A DNA stretch of 64,000 nt from Micromonospora echinospora (GCF_014203425.1 NZ_JACHJC010000001.1:2232001-2296000), one strand, 5' to 3'; positions 27,990-37,176 are shown, numbered from the stretch's first letter. Numbers and translations are program-made. The notes: generated by a model not told the origin, from the letters alone.

Positions 27990-29453
27990 TTGCGCGAGCA
28001 GGAGACCTTCCATCCCTACGAGGACGACGAGCTCAAGGCCACCACGGGTGAGTACGAGCTGTCGGAGCGGCAGGCGCTGCGGCGGGTCCCCGGCCTCTCC
28101 ACCGAACTCACCGACATCACCGAGGTCGAATACCGCCAGCTGCGGCTGGAGCGGGTCGTCCTGGTCGGGGTCTGGACCGAGGGCACGCAGACCGACGCCG
28201 ACAACAGCCTCACCGAGTTGGCGGCGCTGGCCGAGACGGCCGGCTCGCAGGTGCTCGAAGGGCTGATCCAGCGCCGGCACCGGCCCGACCCGGCCACGTA
28301 CATCGGCCGCGGCAAGGTCGACGACCTGGGCGCCGTGGTGCTCGCCACCGGCGCCGACACGATCATCTGCGACGGTGAGCTGTCGCCGTCGCAGCTGCGC
28401 AACCTGGAGCAGCGCACCAAGGTCAAGGTGGTCGACCGGACCGCCCTGATCCTCGACATCTTCGCCCAGCACGCCAAGAGCAAGGAGGGCAAGGCGCAGG
28501 TCGAGCTGGCCCAGCTCGAATACCTGCTGCCGCGCCTGCGCGGTTGGGGCGAGGCGCTGTCCCGGCAGACCGGTGGTAGCGGTCGCGGCGGTGGCGCCGG
28601 CGGCGGCGTGGGTCTGCGCGGTCCCGGTGAGACCAAGCTGGAGACCGACCGGCGGCGCATCCGCCACCGCATCGCGCGGCTGCGCCGCGAGATCAAGAGC
28701 ATGGCGACGGTACGCCAGACCAAGCGCGCCCGGCGCACCCGTAACGCGGTGCCCGCGGTGGCCATCGCCGGCTACACAAACGCCGGCAAGTCCAGCCTGC
28801 TCAACCGCCTCACCGGGGCGGGCGTGCTGGTGGAGAACGCGCTGTTCGCCACGCTGGACCCGACCACCCGCCGCGCCACCACGTCCGACGGGCGGCTCTA
28901 CACGCTGTCCGACACCGTCGGGTTCGTCCGGCACCTGCCGCACCAGATCGTCGAGGCGTTCCGCTCGACGCTGGAGGAGGTCGGCGACGCGGACCTGGTC
29001 GTGCACGTGGTCGACGGCACCCACCCGGACCCGGAGGAGCAGGTCCGGGCGGTACGCGAGGTGCTCGCCGAGGTGGGCGCCGACCGGCTGCCGGAACTAC
29101 TGGTGGTGAACAAGACCGACGCCACCGACGAGGAGACGATGCTGCGGCTCAAGCGGCTGTGGCCGGACGCCGTGTTCGTCTCCGCGCACAGCGGGCGCGG
29201 GATCGACGAGCTGCGCGAGGCGGTCGAGCGCCGACTGCCCCGGCCGGCCGTCGAGGTGCGCGTCGTGCTCCCGTACGACCGGGGTGACCTGGTCGCCCGG
29301 GTGCACCGGCAGGGTGAGGTGCTCAGCACCGCGCACCTGCCCGAGGGCACGCTGCTGCACGTACGGGTGGGCCAGGGGCTCGCCGCCGAGCTCGCGCCCT
29401 ACCGGGCGGGGGACCGGCTGACCAGCGACGAGCGGGTGGGCGCCGGACGGTGA
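27990..29453 (+). CDS. hflX: GTPase HflX
   Basis: A 487-residue HflX. The N-terminal domain contains TYIGRGKVDDL and the helical hairpin region QVELAQLEYLLPRLRGWG. A Gly-rich loop follows, then the G domain with G1 GYTNAGKSS, G3 DTVGFVRHLP and G4 NKTD. HflX binds the 50S subunit and splits stalled ribosomes under stress. I chose the TTG at 27990 because GGAG lies at an optimal spacing (27979-27982); an in-frame ATG at 27963 is the alternative. A CGCCGA/TCGGCG inverted repeat lies just upstream. Confidence 0.95.
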   Translation: MREQETFHPYEDDELKATTGEYELSERQALRRVPGLSTELTDITEVEYRQLRLERVVLVGVWTEGTQTDADNSLTELAALAETAGSQVLEGLIQRRHRPDPATYIGRGKVDDLGAVVLATGADTIICDGELSPSQLRNLEQRTKVKVVDRTALILDIFAQHAKSKEGKAQVELAQLEYLLPRLRGWGEALSRQTGGSGRGGGAGGGVGLRGPGETKLETDRRRIRHRIARLRREIKSMATVRQTKRARRTRNAVPAVAIAGYTNAGKSSLLNRLTGAGVLVENALFATLDPTTRRATTSDGRLYTLSDTVGFVRHLPHQIVEAFRSTLEEVGDADLVVHVVDGTHPDPEEQVRAVREVLAEVGADRLPELLVVNKTDATDEETMLRLKRLWPDAVFVSAHSGRGIDELREAVERRLPRPAVEVRVVLPYDRGDLVARVHRQGEVLSTAHLPEGTLLHVRVGQGLAAELAPYRAGDRLTSDERVGAGR

Positions 29454-29503
29454 GCCGTCCGGCGTCACCCGCCGGAAACCCCCGCCGTGCGACACTGAGC
29501 GTC

Positions 29504-31225
29504 ATGCGGCACGTTGTCTCCTCGGTCACGCTCGCGCTCGGCCTGGTCGGCGCGGTCGTGGCGCCGGCCGGGCCGGCCCCGGCGGCACCCGCCGCGGCCC
29601 CCGTGCTGGCCGCGGCTCCCAAGAAGAAGTGCACGGTCGAGGACAACCGCCTCCGCGAGCTGTCCGGCCTGATCGCCACCAGCAGCGGATACGTCGTGAT
29701 CAACGACGGCACCGACGACGCCAGCCGCAAGCGGGTCTTCTACCTGGACGCCAAGTGCAAGGTCGACAAGGAGGTCCGGTACTCCGGCGACGGGCCCTTC
29801 GACACAGAGGACCTGGCGCTCAGTCCGGACCGCAAGACCCTCTGGATCGCCGACACCGGCGACAACGTGGAGAAGAAGACCCGCCGGGAGCGGGTCGCGG
29901 TCTGGACGATGCCGCTGAGCGGCGCGAAGCAGCCGGTGCTGCACCGGCTCAGCTACCCGGGCAAGGAGCCGCACGACGCGGAGGCGCTGCTCGTCGGCGA
30001 CGACAACATGCCGCTGGTGATCACCAAGGAGCTCTCCGGCAAGTCGGAGATCTACACCCCGACGGTGAAGCTGAAGGCCGGCGGTGACCCCGAGCCGATC
30101 CCGATGAAGAAGGTCGGCGAGGTCACGCTGCCGAAGACCGACACCGAGAACAAGCTCGGCTCGCCGGGCAGGGCGCTGGTGACCGGCGCGGCCCGCTCAC
30201 CCGACGGCAGCAAGGTCGTGCTGCGCACGTACGCCGACGCGTTCGAGTTCGACGTGGCCGGCGGCGACATCGTCAAGGCGCTGACCACCGGTAAGCCGCG
30301 GATCACCCCGCTGGCCGACCCGTTCGGCGAAGCGATCTCGTACACGCCCGACGGCAAGTTGTTCGTCACCGTCTCCGACGGCGGGACGCTCGACGACTCG
30401 GACCCGATCGAGATCCTCAGCTACACGCCGTCCACCACCGGGGTGGAGGCGCTTCCGAACGGCGGGAAGGCCGAGACGAAGGCGGCCGCCGAGAAGTCCT
30501 GGCTCGAAGGGCTCTCACTCGACGAGATCACGTACCTGATCGCGGCGGTCGGGGTGCTCGGCGCGCTACTGGTCGGCGCGGGCGTCTTCGGCATCCTGCG
30601 GTCGCGGCGCAAGCCGGCGCCCCGCGCGACGGCCGGGGAGCCCGAGCGCAGCGGCGAGTTCCCGGTGAACGGCTTCCCGTCGGGCGAACGGCCGGACGCC
30701 CCGCGCGGCGGGGTCTACGGCGGTGGTCAGGGCGGCGTCTACGGTGGCGCGGCGAACGGCGGCCGTCCGCCCTCCGGCGGTGGCCGGCCGGGCGGCGGCG
30801 TGTACGGCGGCGCGCCCCGGGGCGGCGGCCGTGGCCAGGGTGGCGGCCGTCCTCCGGGCGGTGGCGTCTACGGCGGCGGCCCGGCCGGCGGCGGAGGCCG
30901 CGGTGGCGGTGTCTACGGCGCAGGCCAGGGCGCGCCGGGTGGCGGTACGGGCCAGGGCGGTCCGGCCCGTGGCGGCCCGGGTGGCGGCGGAGGTCAGGGC
31001 GGTTCGGGCCGTGGCGGCCAGGGTGGCGGCTACGGCGGCGGCCCGGGTGGGGCCGGATACCGCGGGCAGCCCGGCGGCGGGCCGCGCGGGGGCGGCGGCC
31101 GGGCCGAGCCGCCGCGTCGCGGCCAGGAACCGCGTGGCGCGCGCCGCGACGACGATTACGACGACCGGGGCCCGTACGGCCCGGTGTCCGGCGGCGGCCG
31201 GGAGTACCGGGGCGACCGCTACTGA
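29504..31225 (+). CDS. Secreted beta-propeller-like protein with TM anchor and Gly-rich tail
   Basis: A 573-residue protein: signal peptide (residues 1-about 32), a basic linker PKKKC, and an extracytoplasmic domain to about 330 with repeating strand signatures (TEDLALSPDRKTLWIADTGDN, DGKLFVTVSDGG) resembling a propeller. A membrane helix follows at about 345-366, flanked by RSRRK. The cytoplasmic tail of about 205 residues is almost entirely Gly/Arg/Pro/Gln, with GGVYGG-type motifs recurring at least five times. I do not know its function. The tail resembles low-complexity segments that form condensates or bind RNA, which is speculation. Confidence 0.82.
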   Translation: MRHVVSSVTLALGLVGAVVAPAGPAPAAPAAAPVLAAAPKKKCTVEDNRLRELSGLIATSSGYVVINDGTDDASRKRVFYLDAKCKVDKEVRYSGDGPFDTEDLALSPDRKTLWIADTGDNVEKKTRRERVAVWTMPLSGAKQPVLHRLSYPGKEPHDAEALLVGDDNMPLVITKELSGKSEIYTPTVKLKAGGDPEPIPMKKVGEVTLPKTDTENKLGSPGRALVTGAARSPDGSKVVLRTYADAFEFDVAGGDIVKALTTGKPRITPLADPFGEAISYTPDGKLFVTVSDGGTLDDSDPIEILSYTPSTTGVEALPNGGKAETKAAAEKSWLEGLSLDEITYLIAAVGVLGALLVGAGVFGILRSRRKPAPRATAGEPERSGEFPVNGFPSGERPDAPRGGVYGGGQGGVYGGAANGGRPPSGGGRPGGGVYGGAPRGGGRGQGGGRPPGGGVYGGGPAGGGGRGGGVYGAGQGAPGGGTGQGGPARGGPGGGGGQGGSGRGGQGGGYGGGPGGAGYRGQPGGGPRGGGGRAEPPRRGQEPRGARRDDDYDDRGPYGPVSGGGREYRGDRY

Positions 31226-31235
31226 GACGACACGG

Positions 31236-31267
31236 AAAAGGGGTGACCTGCGACGGTCACCCCTTTT
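31236..31267. terminator. Bidirectional terminator between the propeller gene and lexA
   Basis: A perfect 13-bp stem (31236-31248 and 31255-31267) begins AAAAGGGG and ends CCCCTTTT around a TGCGAC loop, giving T tracts in both directions in the convergent gap. Confidence 0.88.
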
Positions 31268-31280
31268 CGCTGCTGTCGGG

Positions 31281-32063
31281 TCAGATGCGGCGCAGCACCG
31301 CGACGACGCGGCCCATGATGGTGGCGTCGTCGCCGGGGATCGGGTCGAAGGCCGGGTTCTGCGGCATCAGCCAGACGTGCCCGTCCCGGCGCCGGTAGGT
31401 CTTGACCGTCGCCTCGCCGTCGAGCATCGCGGCCACTATGTCGCCGACCTCGGCGTTGGGCTGCTGCCGGACGACCACCCAGTCGCCGTCGCAGATCGCC
31501 GCGTCGAGCATCGAGTCACCCTTGACCTGGAGCATGAAGACCTCGCCCTCGCCGACCAGCTCGCGGGGGAGGGGGAAGATGTCCTCCACAGCCTGCTCGG
31601 CCAGGATCGGGCCACCGGCGGCGATGCGGCCCAGCATCGGCACGTACGCCGGGGTGGGCCGCTGCGCGCGGGCGGCCTCGTCGTCGGCCTCGCCCGGGGC
31701 CCGGACGTCGACGGCGCGCGGCCGGTTCGGGTCGCGGCGCAGGTAGCCCTTCTTCTCCAGCTCCTTGAGCTGGTAGGCGACGCTGGACGGGGAGACCAGC
31801 CCGACCGCCTCGCCGATCTCGCGCACGCTCGGCGGGTAGCCGTGCCGCTCGACCCAGGTGCGGATGAACTCCAGGATCCGCCGCTGCCGGGCGGTCAGGT
31901 CGACGGTCGCCGGGTCGGGGAAGCTGCTCACCACCGGCGTGACCGGGCGCACCGCCGCGGGGGCGGTGCGGCTGCGGGCGGCGCGGGGGCGGCGGGTCGC
32001 CGGAGGACCCGCCCCGTCGTTCGGCTGCGGGTTCTTCTGCCGGCTGGCCCGGTCCTCGGTCAC
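31281..32063 (-). CDS. lexA: SOS repressor LexA
   Basis: A 260-residue LexA with a 45-residue Pro/Arg/Ala N-terminal extension. The winged helix spans about 55-120 ([30 protein letters not shown]), the cleavage site is Ala149-Gly150, and the catalytic dyad is Ser184 (KGDSM) and Lys221 (ATVKTY). RecA filaments trigger its self-cleavage. The GTG at 32063 follows AGGGAGG. Three LexA-box-like sites lie in the divergent gap to nrdR, consistent with autoregulation. Confidence 0.97.
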   Translation of the reverse strand: MTEDRASRQKNPQPNDGAGPPATRRPRAARSRTAPAAVRPVTPVVSSFPDPATVDLTARQRRILEFIRTWVERHGYPPSVREIGEAVGLVSPSSVAYQLKELEKKGYLRRDPNRPRAVDVRAPGEADDEAARAQRPTPAYVPMLGRIAAGGPILAEQAVEDIFPLPRELVGEGEVFMLQVKGDSMLDAAICDGDWVVVRQQPNAEVGDIVAAMLDGEATVKTYRRRDGHVWLMPQNPAFDPIPGDDATIMGRVVAVLRRI

Positions 32064-32147
32064 GTCCGTCCCTCCCTGGTCGGCGCTGGGGTGCCTCGTC
32101 GGCTCGTGGTGCGTGTGGTCTGACCGTATAGGTGAGATCGGTCATTT

Positions 32148-32163
32148 TCAAACATCTGTACGA
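32148..32163 (-). promoter_or_regulatory. Candidate LexA box 1
   Basis: Read on the minus strand this is TCGTAC-AGAT-GTTTGA, two mismatches from TCGAAC-N4-GTTCGA. Thirteen bases of it are the exact inverse of those in box 3 (32233-32245). It lies 85 bp upstream of the lexA start. Confidence 0.5.
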
Positions 32164-32199
32164 CCTGGTGTCGGCGTGTCGCGCCGAATTCCTGGATTT

Positions 32200-32215
32200 C
32201 CGAACTGTTGTTCTG
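32200..32215. promoter_or_regulatory. LexA box 2 (perfect core)
   Basis: CCGAAC-TGTT-GTTCTG contains the perfect GAAC-N4-GTTC core. It is 137 bp from the lexA start and is the best SOS box in the gap. Confidence 0.7.
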
Positions 32216-32232
32216 ATAGAAGAGTACGCCGC

Positions 32233-32248
32233 TCGTACAGATGTTCCA
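32233..32248 (+). promoter_or_regulatory. Candidate LexA box 3
   Basis: TCGTAC-AGAT-GTTCCA has one mismatch per arm. With box 1 it forms a 13-bp inverted pair spanning box 2, an arrangement that could support cooperative binding or looping. Confidence 0.5.
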
Positions 32249-32348
32249 TCCGGCAAGCCCGTGACTAGCACGGGAGGCCGTCCGTTGGGCTCCTCGGTGG
32301 CGTCGCGCCGGACGTGATGCTGGCGACGCGCCGGACACGCCGACCAAC

Positions 32349-32397
32349 TTGACCTCGCTTGGGGTTCGGCATACGGTCGACCCCTAGATGTAGTAGT
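32349..32397 (+). promoter_or_regulatory. nrdR-nrdJ promoter with candidate NrdR box
   Basis: TTGACC (32349-32354) and TACGGT (32372-32377) with a 17-bp spacer form a strong promoter. CCCCTAGATGTAGTAG (32381-32396) covers the predicted start point and resembles the CTAGAT-centred actinobacterial NrdR boxes, so NrdR would autoregulate nrdRJ. Only one such box is visible, whereas two are usual. The rest of the 489-bp lexA-nrdR gap holds the LexA boxes and no convincing gene. Confidence 0.5.
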
Positions 32398-32552
32398 CAT
32401 ACGGGCGTAAGTTGCCCACAGGTTGGGTTCAACTACCGAACGCACTCCCGCACCGCACACTCGGCGACGGTCATCGGACGATGACTCCGCCGTGCCGACG
32501 CGTGCCCGGGAGCCGGTAGGTGTGCCCGCGATCGACGGAGGAGGTCGGGCGA

Positions 32553-33053
32553 ATGCGGTGTCCGTACTGCCGGCACGCCGACTCCCGGGTGGTCGACTCG
32601 CGGGAGGCCGACGACGGCCAGCTCATCCGGCGGCGACGGTCGTGCCCGGAGTGCGGCAAGCGGTTCACCACCGTCGAGGAGGCGGTGCTCGCGGTGGTCA
32701 AGCGCAGTGGGGTGACCGAGCCGTTCAGCCGTACGAAGATCATCGGTGGGGTGCGCAAGGCGTGCCAGGGGCGGCCGGTCGACGACGACTCGATCGCGCT
32801 GCTGGCACAGAAGGTCGAGGAGACCGTACGGGCCAAGGGGGCGGCCGAGATCCCCAGCCACGAGGTGGGCCTGGCCATCCTCGGCCCGTTGCGTGACCTC
32901 GACGAGGTGGCCTACATGCGGTTCGCCAGCGTCTACCGGTCCTTCGACTCGCTCGCCGACTTCGAGCGCGAGATCGAGACGCTGCGGGCCGCCGCGCGCG
33001 CCCGGGAGGGCGCCGGTGCTCAGGCGGCCGACGCCGCCGGCGCGATCAGCTGA
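32553..33053 (+). CDS. nrdR: Transcriptional repressor NrdR
   Basis: A 166-residue NrdR. The N-terminal zinc ribbon uses CPYC and CPEC ([18 protein letters not shown]...[13 protein letters not shown]) and an ATP-cone (about 47-135) senses dATP/ATP. It represses ribonucleotide reductase genes when dNTPs are plentiful; nrdJ lies 67 bp downstream. The ATG at 32553 follows GGAGGAGG. A short Ala-rich tail ends the protein. Confidence 0.97.
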   Translation: MRCPYCRHADSRVVDSREADDGQLIRRRRSCPECGKRFTTVEEAVLAVVKRSGVTEPFSRTKIIGGVRKACQGRPVDDDSIALLAQKVEETVRAKGAAEIPSHEVGLAILGPLRDLDEVAYMRFASVYRSFDSLADFEREIETLRAAARAREGAGAQAADAAGAIS

Positions 33054-33120
33054 CATTTTCGGGTTTCTGACAGATACACGAGGCGCGGTGGGTGACCGTG
33101 CCGACGAGGGGGGCGAGGGC

Positions 33121-35985
33121 GTGACGACCAGTAAGTCACGGAACAAGGCCGGGGCGGGGCTGAAGATCGAGCGTGTCTGGACGACGGCGGGGGTGCATCC
33201 CTACGACGAGGTCGCCTGGGAGCGCCGCGACGTCGTCATGACGAACTGGCGGGACGGCTCGATCAACTTCGAGCAGCGCGGGGTGGAGTTCCCCGAGTCC
33301 TGGTCGGTCAACGCGGCGAACATCGTGACCACCAAGTACTTCCGGGGCGCGGTGGGGACCCCGGAGCGGGAGTGGTCGCTCAAGCAGCTGATCGACCGGG
33401 TGGTCGAGACCTACCGCACCGCCGGTGAGGAGTACGGCTATTTCGCCAGCCCGGCCGACGCCGAGGTGTTCGCGCACGAGCTGACCTGGATGCTGCTGCA
33501 CCAGGTGTTCAGCTTCAACTCGCCGGTCTGGTTCAACGTCGGCACGCCGTCGCCGCAGCAGGTCAGCGCCTGCTTCATCCTGGCCGTCGACGACTCGATG
33601 GACTCCATCCTCGACTGGTACAAGGAGGAGGGGCTGATCTTCAAGGGCGGCTCCGGCTCCGGCGTCAACCTGTCCCGGATCCGCTCCTCCCGCGAGCTGC
33701 TCTCCTCCGGCGGCAACGCCTCCGGTCCGGTCAGCTTCATGCGCGGCGCGGACGCCTCCGCCGGCACCATCAAGTCCGGCGGCGCCACCCGGCGCGCGGC
33801 GAAGATGGTCATCCTCGACGTGGACCACCCGGACATCCAGGAGTTCGTGGTCACCAAGGCGCGCGAGGAGGACAAGATCCGCGCGCTGCGCGACGCCGGG
33901 TTCGACATGGACCTGGGCGGCGCCGACATCGTCAGCGTGCAGTACCAGAACGCCAACAACTCGGTCCGCGTCTCGGACGAGTTCATGTCCGCTGTGGAGA
34001 ACGGCGGCGGCTTCGACCTGCGCGGCCGGCTCGACGGGCAGACCATCGAGACGATCGACGCCAAGAACCTGTTCCGCGCCATCTCCCAGGCCGCCTGGGA
34101 GTGCGCCGACCCGGGCCTGCAGTACGACGACACCATCAACGACTGGCACACCTGCCCGGAAACCGGGCGGATCACCGCGTCGAACCCGTGCTCGGAGTAC
34201 CTGCACCTGGACAACTCCTCGTGCAACCTGGCCTCGTTGAACCTGATGAAGTTCCTCCGCGCCGACGGCGGCTTCGAGGTGGAGAAGTTCGTCAAGTCGG
34301 TCGAGTTCGTCATCACCGCGATGGACATCTCGATCTGCTTCGCCGACTTCCCGACCGAGAAGATCGGTGAGACCAGCCGCGCCTACCGGCAGCTCGGCAT
34401 CGGGTACGCCAACCTGGGCGCGCTGCTGATGGCCTCCGGCCTGCCGTACGACTCGGAGCACGGCCGGGAGGTGTCCGCCGCGATCACCTCGCTGATGACC
34501 GGCACCGCCTACCGCCGTTCCGCCGAGCTGGCCGGCATCGTCGGCCCGTACGACGGCTACGCCCGCAACGCCGAGCCGCACAAGCGGGTCATGCGCAAGC
34601 ACGCCGCCGCCAACGACGCGATCAAGCCGACCGGCACCGTGGCCACCGCCGTGCAGCGCGAGGCGACCAAGCAGTGGACGCTGGGCAACAAGCTCGGCGA
34701 CAAGTTCGGCTGGCGCAACTCGCAGGCCAGCGTGCTCGCCCCGACCGGCACCATCGGCCTGATGATGGACTGCGACACCACCGGCGTCGAGCCGGACCTG
34801 GCGCTTGTGAAGTTCAAGAAGCTGGTCGGCGGCGGCTCGATGCAGATCGTCAACCAGACCGTGCCGCGCGCCCTGCGCAGCCTCGGCTACCCCGAGGAGC
34901 AGGTCGAGGCGATCGTCGAGCACATCGCCGACCACGGCCACGTGGTGGACGCCCCGGGCCTCAAGCCGGAGCACTACCCGGTCTTCGACTGCGCCATGGG
35001 CGAGCGGTCGATCGCGCCGATGGGCCACGTGCGGATGATGGCGGCGGTCCAGCCGTTCATCTCCGGCGCCATCTCCAAGACGGTCAACATGCCCGAGCAG
35101 GCCACCGTCGAGGACGTCGAGAAGATCTACTTCGAGGGCTGGAAGCTCGGCCTGAAGGCGCTGGCGATCTACCGGGACAACTGCAAGGTCGGCCAGCCGC
35201 TGTCGGTTGCCAAGCCGAGCAAGGGCGCCGTCGAGACCCAGGCCCCGGCCGCCGCGCCGGAAAAGGTCGTGGAGAAGGTCGTCGAGTACCGCCCGGTGCG
35301 CAAGCGACTGCCGAAGAAGCGCCCCTCGGAGACCATTTCGTTCTCGGTCGGCGGCGCGGAGGGCTACCTCACCGCCTCGTCCTACCCGGACGACGGCCTC
35401 GGCGAGGTCTTCCTCAAGATGTCGAAGCAGGGCTCGACCCTGGCCGGCGTGATGGACGCCTTCTCGGTGGCCATCTCCATCGGTCTCCAGTACGGCGTCC
35501 CGCTGGAGACGTACGTCAGCAAGTTCACCAACATGCGCTTCGAGCCGGCTGGCATGACCGACGACTCGGACGTGCGGATGGCCGCCTCGGTGATGGACTA
35601 CATCTTCCGTCGCCTGGCGCTGGACTTCCTGCCGTACGACCGCCGTGCCGAACTGGGCATCTTCACCGCCAAGGAGCGGGCCGCCCAGCTCGCGGCCGAG
35701 GCGGAGGCGGAGGCGAGCGGTGCGGACCTCACCGCGATGGCCTCCTCCGCCCCGGTCGAGGCGCCGGAGCCGAAGACCGGTCCGATCGCGCAGCCGGCGC
35801 AGGAGATGGCCGACGTCGCGGCCGCCAAGCCGGCCCCGGCCGTGGGTTCCAGCACCGAACTGCTGGAGGCCGTGATCAGCAAGGCCGCCGACGCGCCGCT
35901 CTGCTTCACCTGCGGCACGAAGATGCGGCCCGCCGGTAGCTGCTACGTCTGCGAGGGCTGCGGCTCCACCAGCGGCTGCAGCTGA
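33121..35985 (+). CDS. nrdJ: Vitamin B12-dependent ribonucleotide reductase (class II)
   Basis: A 954-residue adenosylcobalamin-dependent NrdJ. Recognisable segments are the N-terminal NSPVWFNVG and GSGSGVNLSRIRSS, the active-site loop ITASNPCSEYLHLDNSSCNLASLN with the catalytic Asn/Cys/Glu triad, and a long linker. The C-terminal CFTCGTKMRPAGSCYVCEGCG tail carries two CxxC pairs for redox relay and zinc. It reduces ribonucleotides without oxygen, using B12 rather than an Fe/Mn radical. It starts with GTG at 33121 after a GGGGGGCGAGGG stretch. Co-transcription with nrdR gives feedback control. Confidence 0.96.
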   Translation: MTTSKSRNKAGAGLKIERVWTTAGVHPYDEVAWERRDVVMTNWRDGSINFEQRGVEFPESWSVNAANIVTTKYFRGAVGTPEREWSLKQLIDRVVETYRTAGEEYGYFASPADAEVFAHELTWMLLHQVFSFNSPVWFNVGTPSPQQVSACFILAVDDSMDSILDWYKEEGLIFKGGSGSGVNLSRIRSSRELLSSGGNASGPVSFMRGADASAGTIKSGGATRRAAKMVILDVDHPDIQEFVVTKAREEDKIRALRDAGFDMDLGGADIVSVQYQNANNSVRVSDEFMSAVENGGGFDLRGRLDGQTIETIDAKNLFRAISQAAWECADPGLQYDDTINDWHTCPETGRITASNPCSEYLHLDNSSCNLASLNLMKFLRADGGFEVEKFVKSVEFVITAMDISICFADFPTEKIGETSRAYRQLGIGYANLGALLMASGLPYDSEHGREVSAAITSLMTGTAYRRSAELAGIVGPYDGYARNAEPHKRVMRKHAAANDAIKPTGTVATAVQREATKQWTLGNKLGDKFGWRNSQASVLAPTGTIGLMMDCDTTGVEPDLALVKFKKLVGGGSMQIVNQTVPRALRSLGYPEEQVEAIVEHIADHGHVVDAPGLKPEHYPVFDCAMGERSIAPMGHVRMMAAVQPFISGAISKTVNMPEQATVEDVEKIYFEGWKLGLKALAIYRDNCKVGQPLSVAKPSKGAVETQAPAAAPEKVVEKVVEYRPVRKRLPKKRPSETISFSVGGAEGYLTASSYPDDGLGEVFLKMSKQGSTLAGVMDAFSVAISIGLQYGVPLETYVSKFTNMRFEPAGMTDDSDVRMAASVMDYIFRRLALDFLPYDRRAELGIFTAKERAAQLAAEAEAEASGADLTAMASSAPVEAPEPKTGPIAQPAQEMADVAAAKPAPAVGSSTELLEAVISKAADAPLCFTCGTKMRPAGSCYVCEGCGSTSGCS

Positions 35986-36000
35986 CGACCGACCGAAAAC

Positions 36001-36034
36001 GCGAGCGCGGCAGGGATTTCCCTGCCGCGCTCGC
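36001..36034. terminator. Bidirectional terminator between nrdJ and DUF397
   Basis: A perfect 15-bp stem (36001-36015 and 36020-36034) with an ATTT loop, flanked by AAAA on the left and TTTT on the right, sits in the 70-bp convergent gap. Confidence 0.88.
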
Positions 36035-36055
36035 GCCTGTTTTGGCGAGTCGGAC

Positions 36056-36223
36056 TCAGCGCAGGGTACGGAGGAACACCTGCCACGGCTGACGCCCAAA
36101 GCGTAGAACCGGGCCGCCTGCATCCTTGCTGTCGCGGACTTCTACTGCCTGGTCGGCGTATCTCGCTTCGACGCAGGCTCCGTTGGTGCCGCTCCGGGTG
36201 CTCTTGCGCCACTGCGAGTCCAC
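36056..36223 (-). CDS. DUF397 protein
   Basis: A 55-residue protein reading MDSQWRKSTRSGTNGACVE, then RDSKDAGGPVLRFG: the standard DUF397 pattern (WRKSSrS, CVEVA, VRDSK). The GTG at 36223 follows AGGAGG at a five-base spacing. DUF397 proteins are nearly always encoded next to a DUF5753-type XRE regulator, here 9 bp upstream, and behave as its antagonist or partner in Streptomyces development (WhiJ/AbaA-like pairs). GC content is lower than in the flanking genes, suggesting acquisition. Confidence 0.9.
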   Translation of the reverse strand: MDSQWRKSTRSGTNGACVEARYADQAVEVRDSKDAGGPVLRFGRQPWQVFLRTLR

Positions 36224-36232
36224 GTCCGCCTC

Positions 36233-37075
36233 CTACTCCACGGGCAGCGCGCCTCGGATCGCTTCGATCATTGCCGCCGAGTCGGTTGGCGACAGGGCCG
36301 CGGCGCGCAGGCTGTTGAACACCACCGTACAGCGGCGTACATCCTCGCCCTCCGCGTAGAGATCACCCGTCAGACCCTCGATGTAGACCACGCTGGGGCC
36401 GTCAGCGAAGTTGAGGATGTGGAAGCTAGACAGCATGGAAGCGTAGGCACCTTCCCGGAACGGGATCACCTGGACCGTGACGTTCCATCGGCTGCCGGCG
36501 TCGAGCAAGGCGGTGAGCTGGTCGGCCATGACGGCTGCGCCACCGATCTGGCGGTGCAGGACTGCTTCGTCCAGTACAGCCACCAGGCGGAGTTTCCCCG
36601 ATGAGATCAACTCTTGGCGGTGCGTCCGAACGGCGACTCGCCTCTCGACCGCCTCGGGTGAAGGTTCGAAGGCGTCCTCCGCCATCATTGCCCGCGAATA
36701 CGCCGGTGTCTGGAGCAGGCCCGGCACGACAAGCGTCTCGAAGGTCTGCACCTCCTCGGCTGCGGATTCCAAGCCGATGTACTGCCGATACGACGAGGGC
36801 AGATCCCCGTACTTCGCCCACCAGCCGCGCTGCTTCCCAGCGCGCGCCATCGACAGCAGCGTGTCGCGCAGTTCGGCATCGGTGACGCGGTAGCGATCAA
36901 GCAGCGCGTTGAGCGCAGGGCCTTTGATGCCGACCCGACCGGCCTCGATGCGGCGCAGGGTGCTCGCGGTCACCTCGATTGCCGCCGCTGCTTCCTCGGC
37001 GGTGACATCAGCCTGCTCTCGCGCTTTGCGTAACTGCGCCCCGAGCTGGAAGCGAACGAAGGTCGGACTCTCCAT
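36233..37075 (-). CDS. XRE-family regulator with DUF5753 domain
   Basis: A 280-residue regulator: an N-terminal Cro/CI helix-turn-helix (about 8-65, KAREQADVTAEEAAAAIEVTASTLRRIEAG) and a C-terminal DUF5753 domain (QTFETLVVPGLLQTPAYSRA, AYASMLSSFHILNF). The pair with the downstream DUF397 gene is a large actinobacterial family, of which WhiJ is the characterised example. The ATG at 37075 faces four overlapping small genes on the other strand, its probable targets. The gene is visibly less GC-rich than its neighbours. Confidence 0.92.
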   Translation of the reverse strand: MESPTFVRFQLGAQLRKAREQADVTAEEAAAAIEVTASTLRRIEAGRVGIKGPALNALLDRYRVTDAELRDTLLSMARAGKQRGWWAKYGDLPSSYRQYIGLESAAEEVQTFETLVVPGLLQTPAYSRAMMAEDAFEPSPEAVERRVAVRTHRQELISSGKLRLVAVLDEAVLHRQIGGAAVMADQLTALLDAGSRWNVTVQVIPFREGAYASMLSSFHILNFADGPSVVYIEGLTGDLYAEGEDVRRCTVVFNSLRAAALSPTDSAAMIEAIRGALPVE

Positions 37076-37146
37076 GCCGGTGATTGTGCCGCCCGGCCGA
37101 CGTGCGGCGGACACGCGACACGCCCGCGCGACATGCGCGCCCATCG

Positions 37147-37176
37147 TTGACTGACTGAAAATGCGCGCGCAAAATT
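37147..37176 (+). promoter_or_regulatory. Promoter of the small-ORF cluster with palindromic spacer
   Basis: TTGACT (37147-37152) and AAAATT (37171-37176, spacer 18) form a good promoter. The spacer contains the perfect 10-bp palindrome TGCGCGCGCA (37162-37171), well placed for a repressor such as the divergent XRE protein. Confidence 0.5.

Noticed and set aside
30712..31120. Short-period GGVYGG-coding repeats considered as a tandem DNA repeat or CRISPR-like array
   Set aside because: The period is irregular, codon use varies, and the frame is maintained; it is protein low complexity, not an array.
32132..32317. A 61-codon plus-strand frame between lexA and nrdR (the position of the mycobacterial Rv2719c-type gene)
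   Set aside because: It spans the LexA boxes, has no ribosome site and no LysM or other domain; regulatory sequence explains the region better.
33136..36123. A 995-codon open frame antisense to nrdJ, and similar long antisense frames over recA, rny, malic enzyme and the acetyltransferase gene
   Set aside because: High GC3 in the sense gene removes stop codons on the opposite strand. Composition is His/Arg/Val/Asp-skewed, there are no family motifs, and the sense genes are unmistakable.
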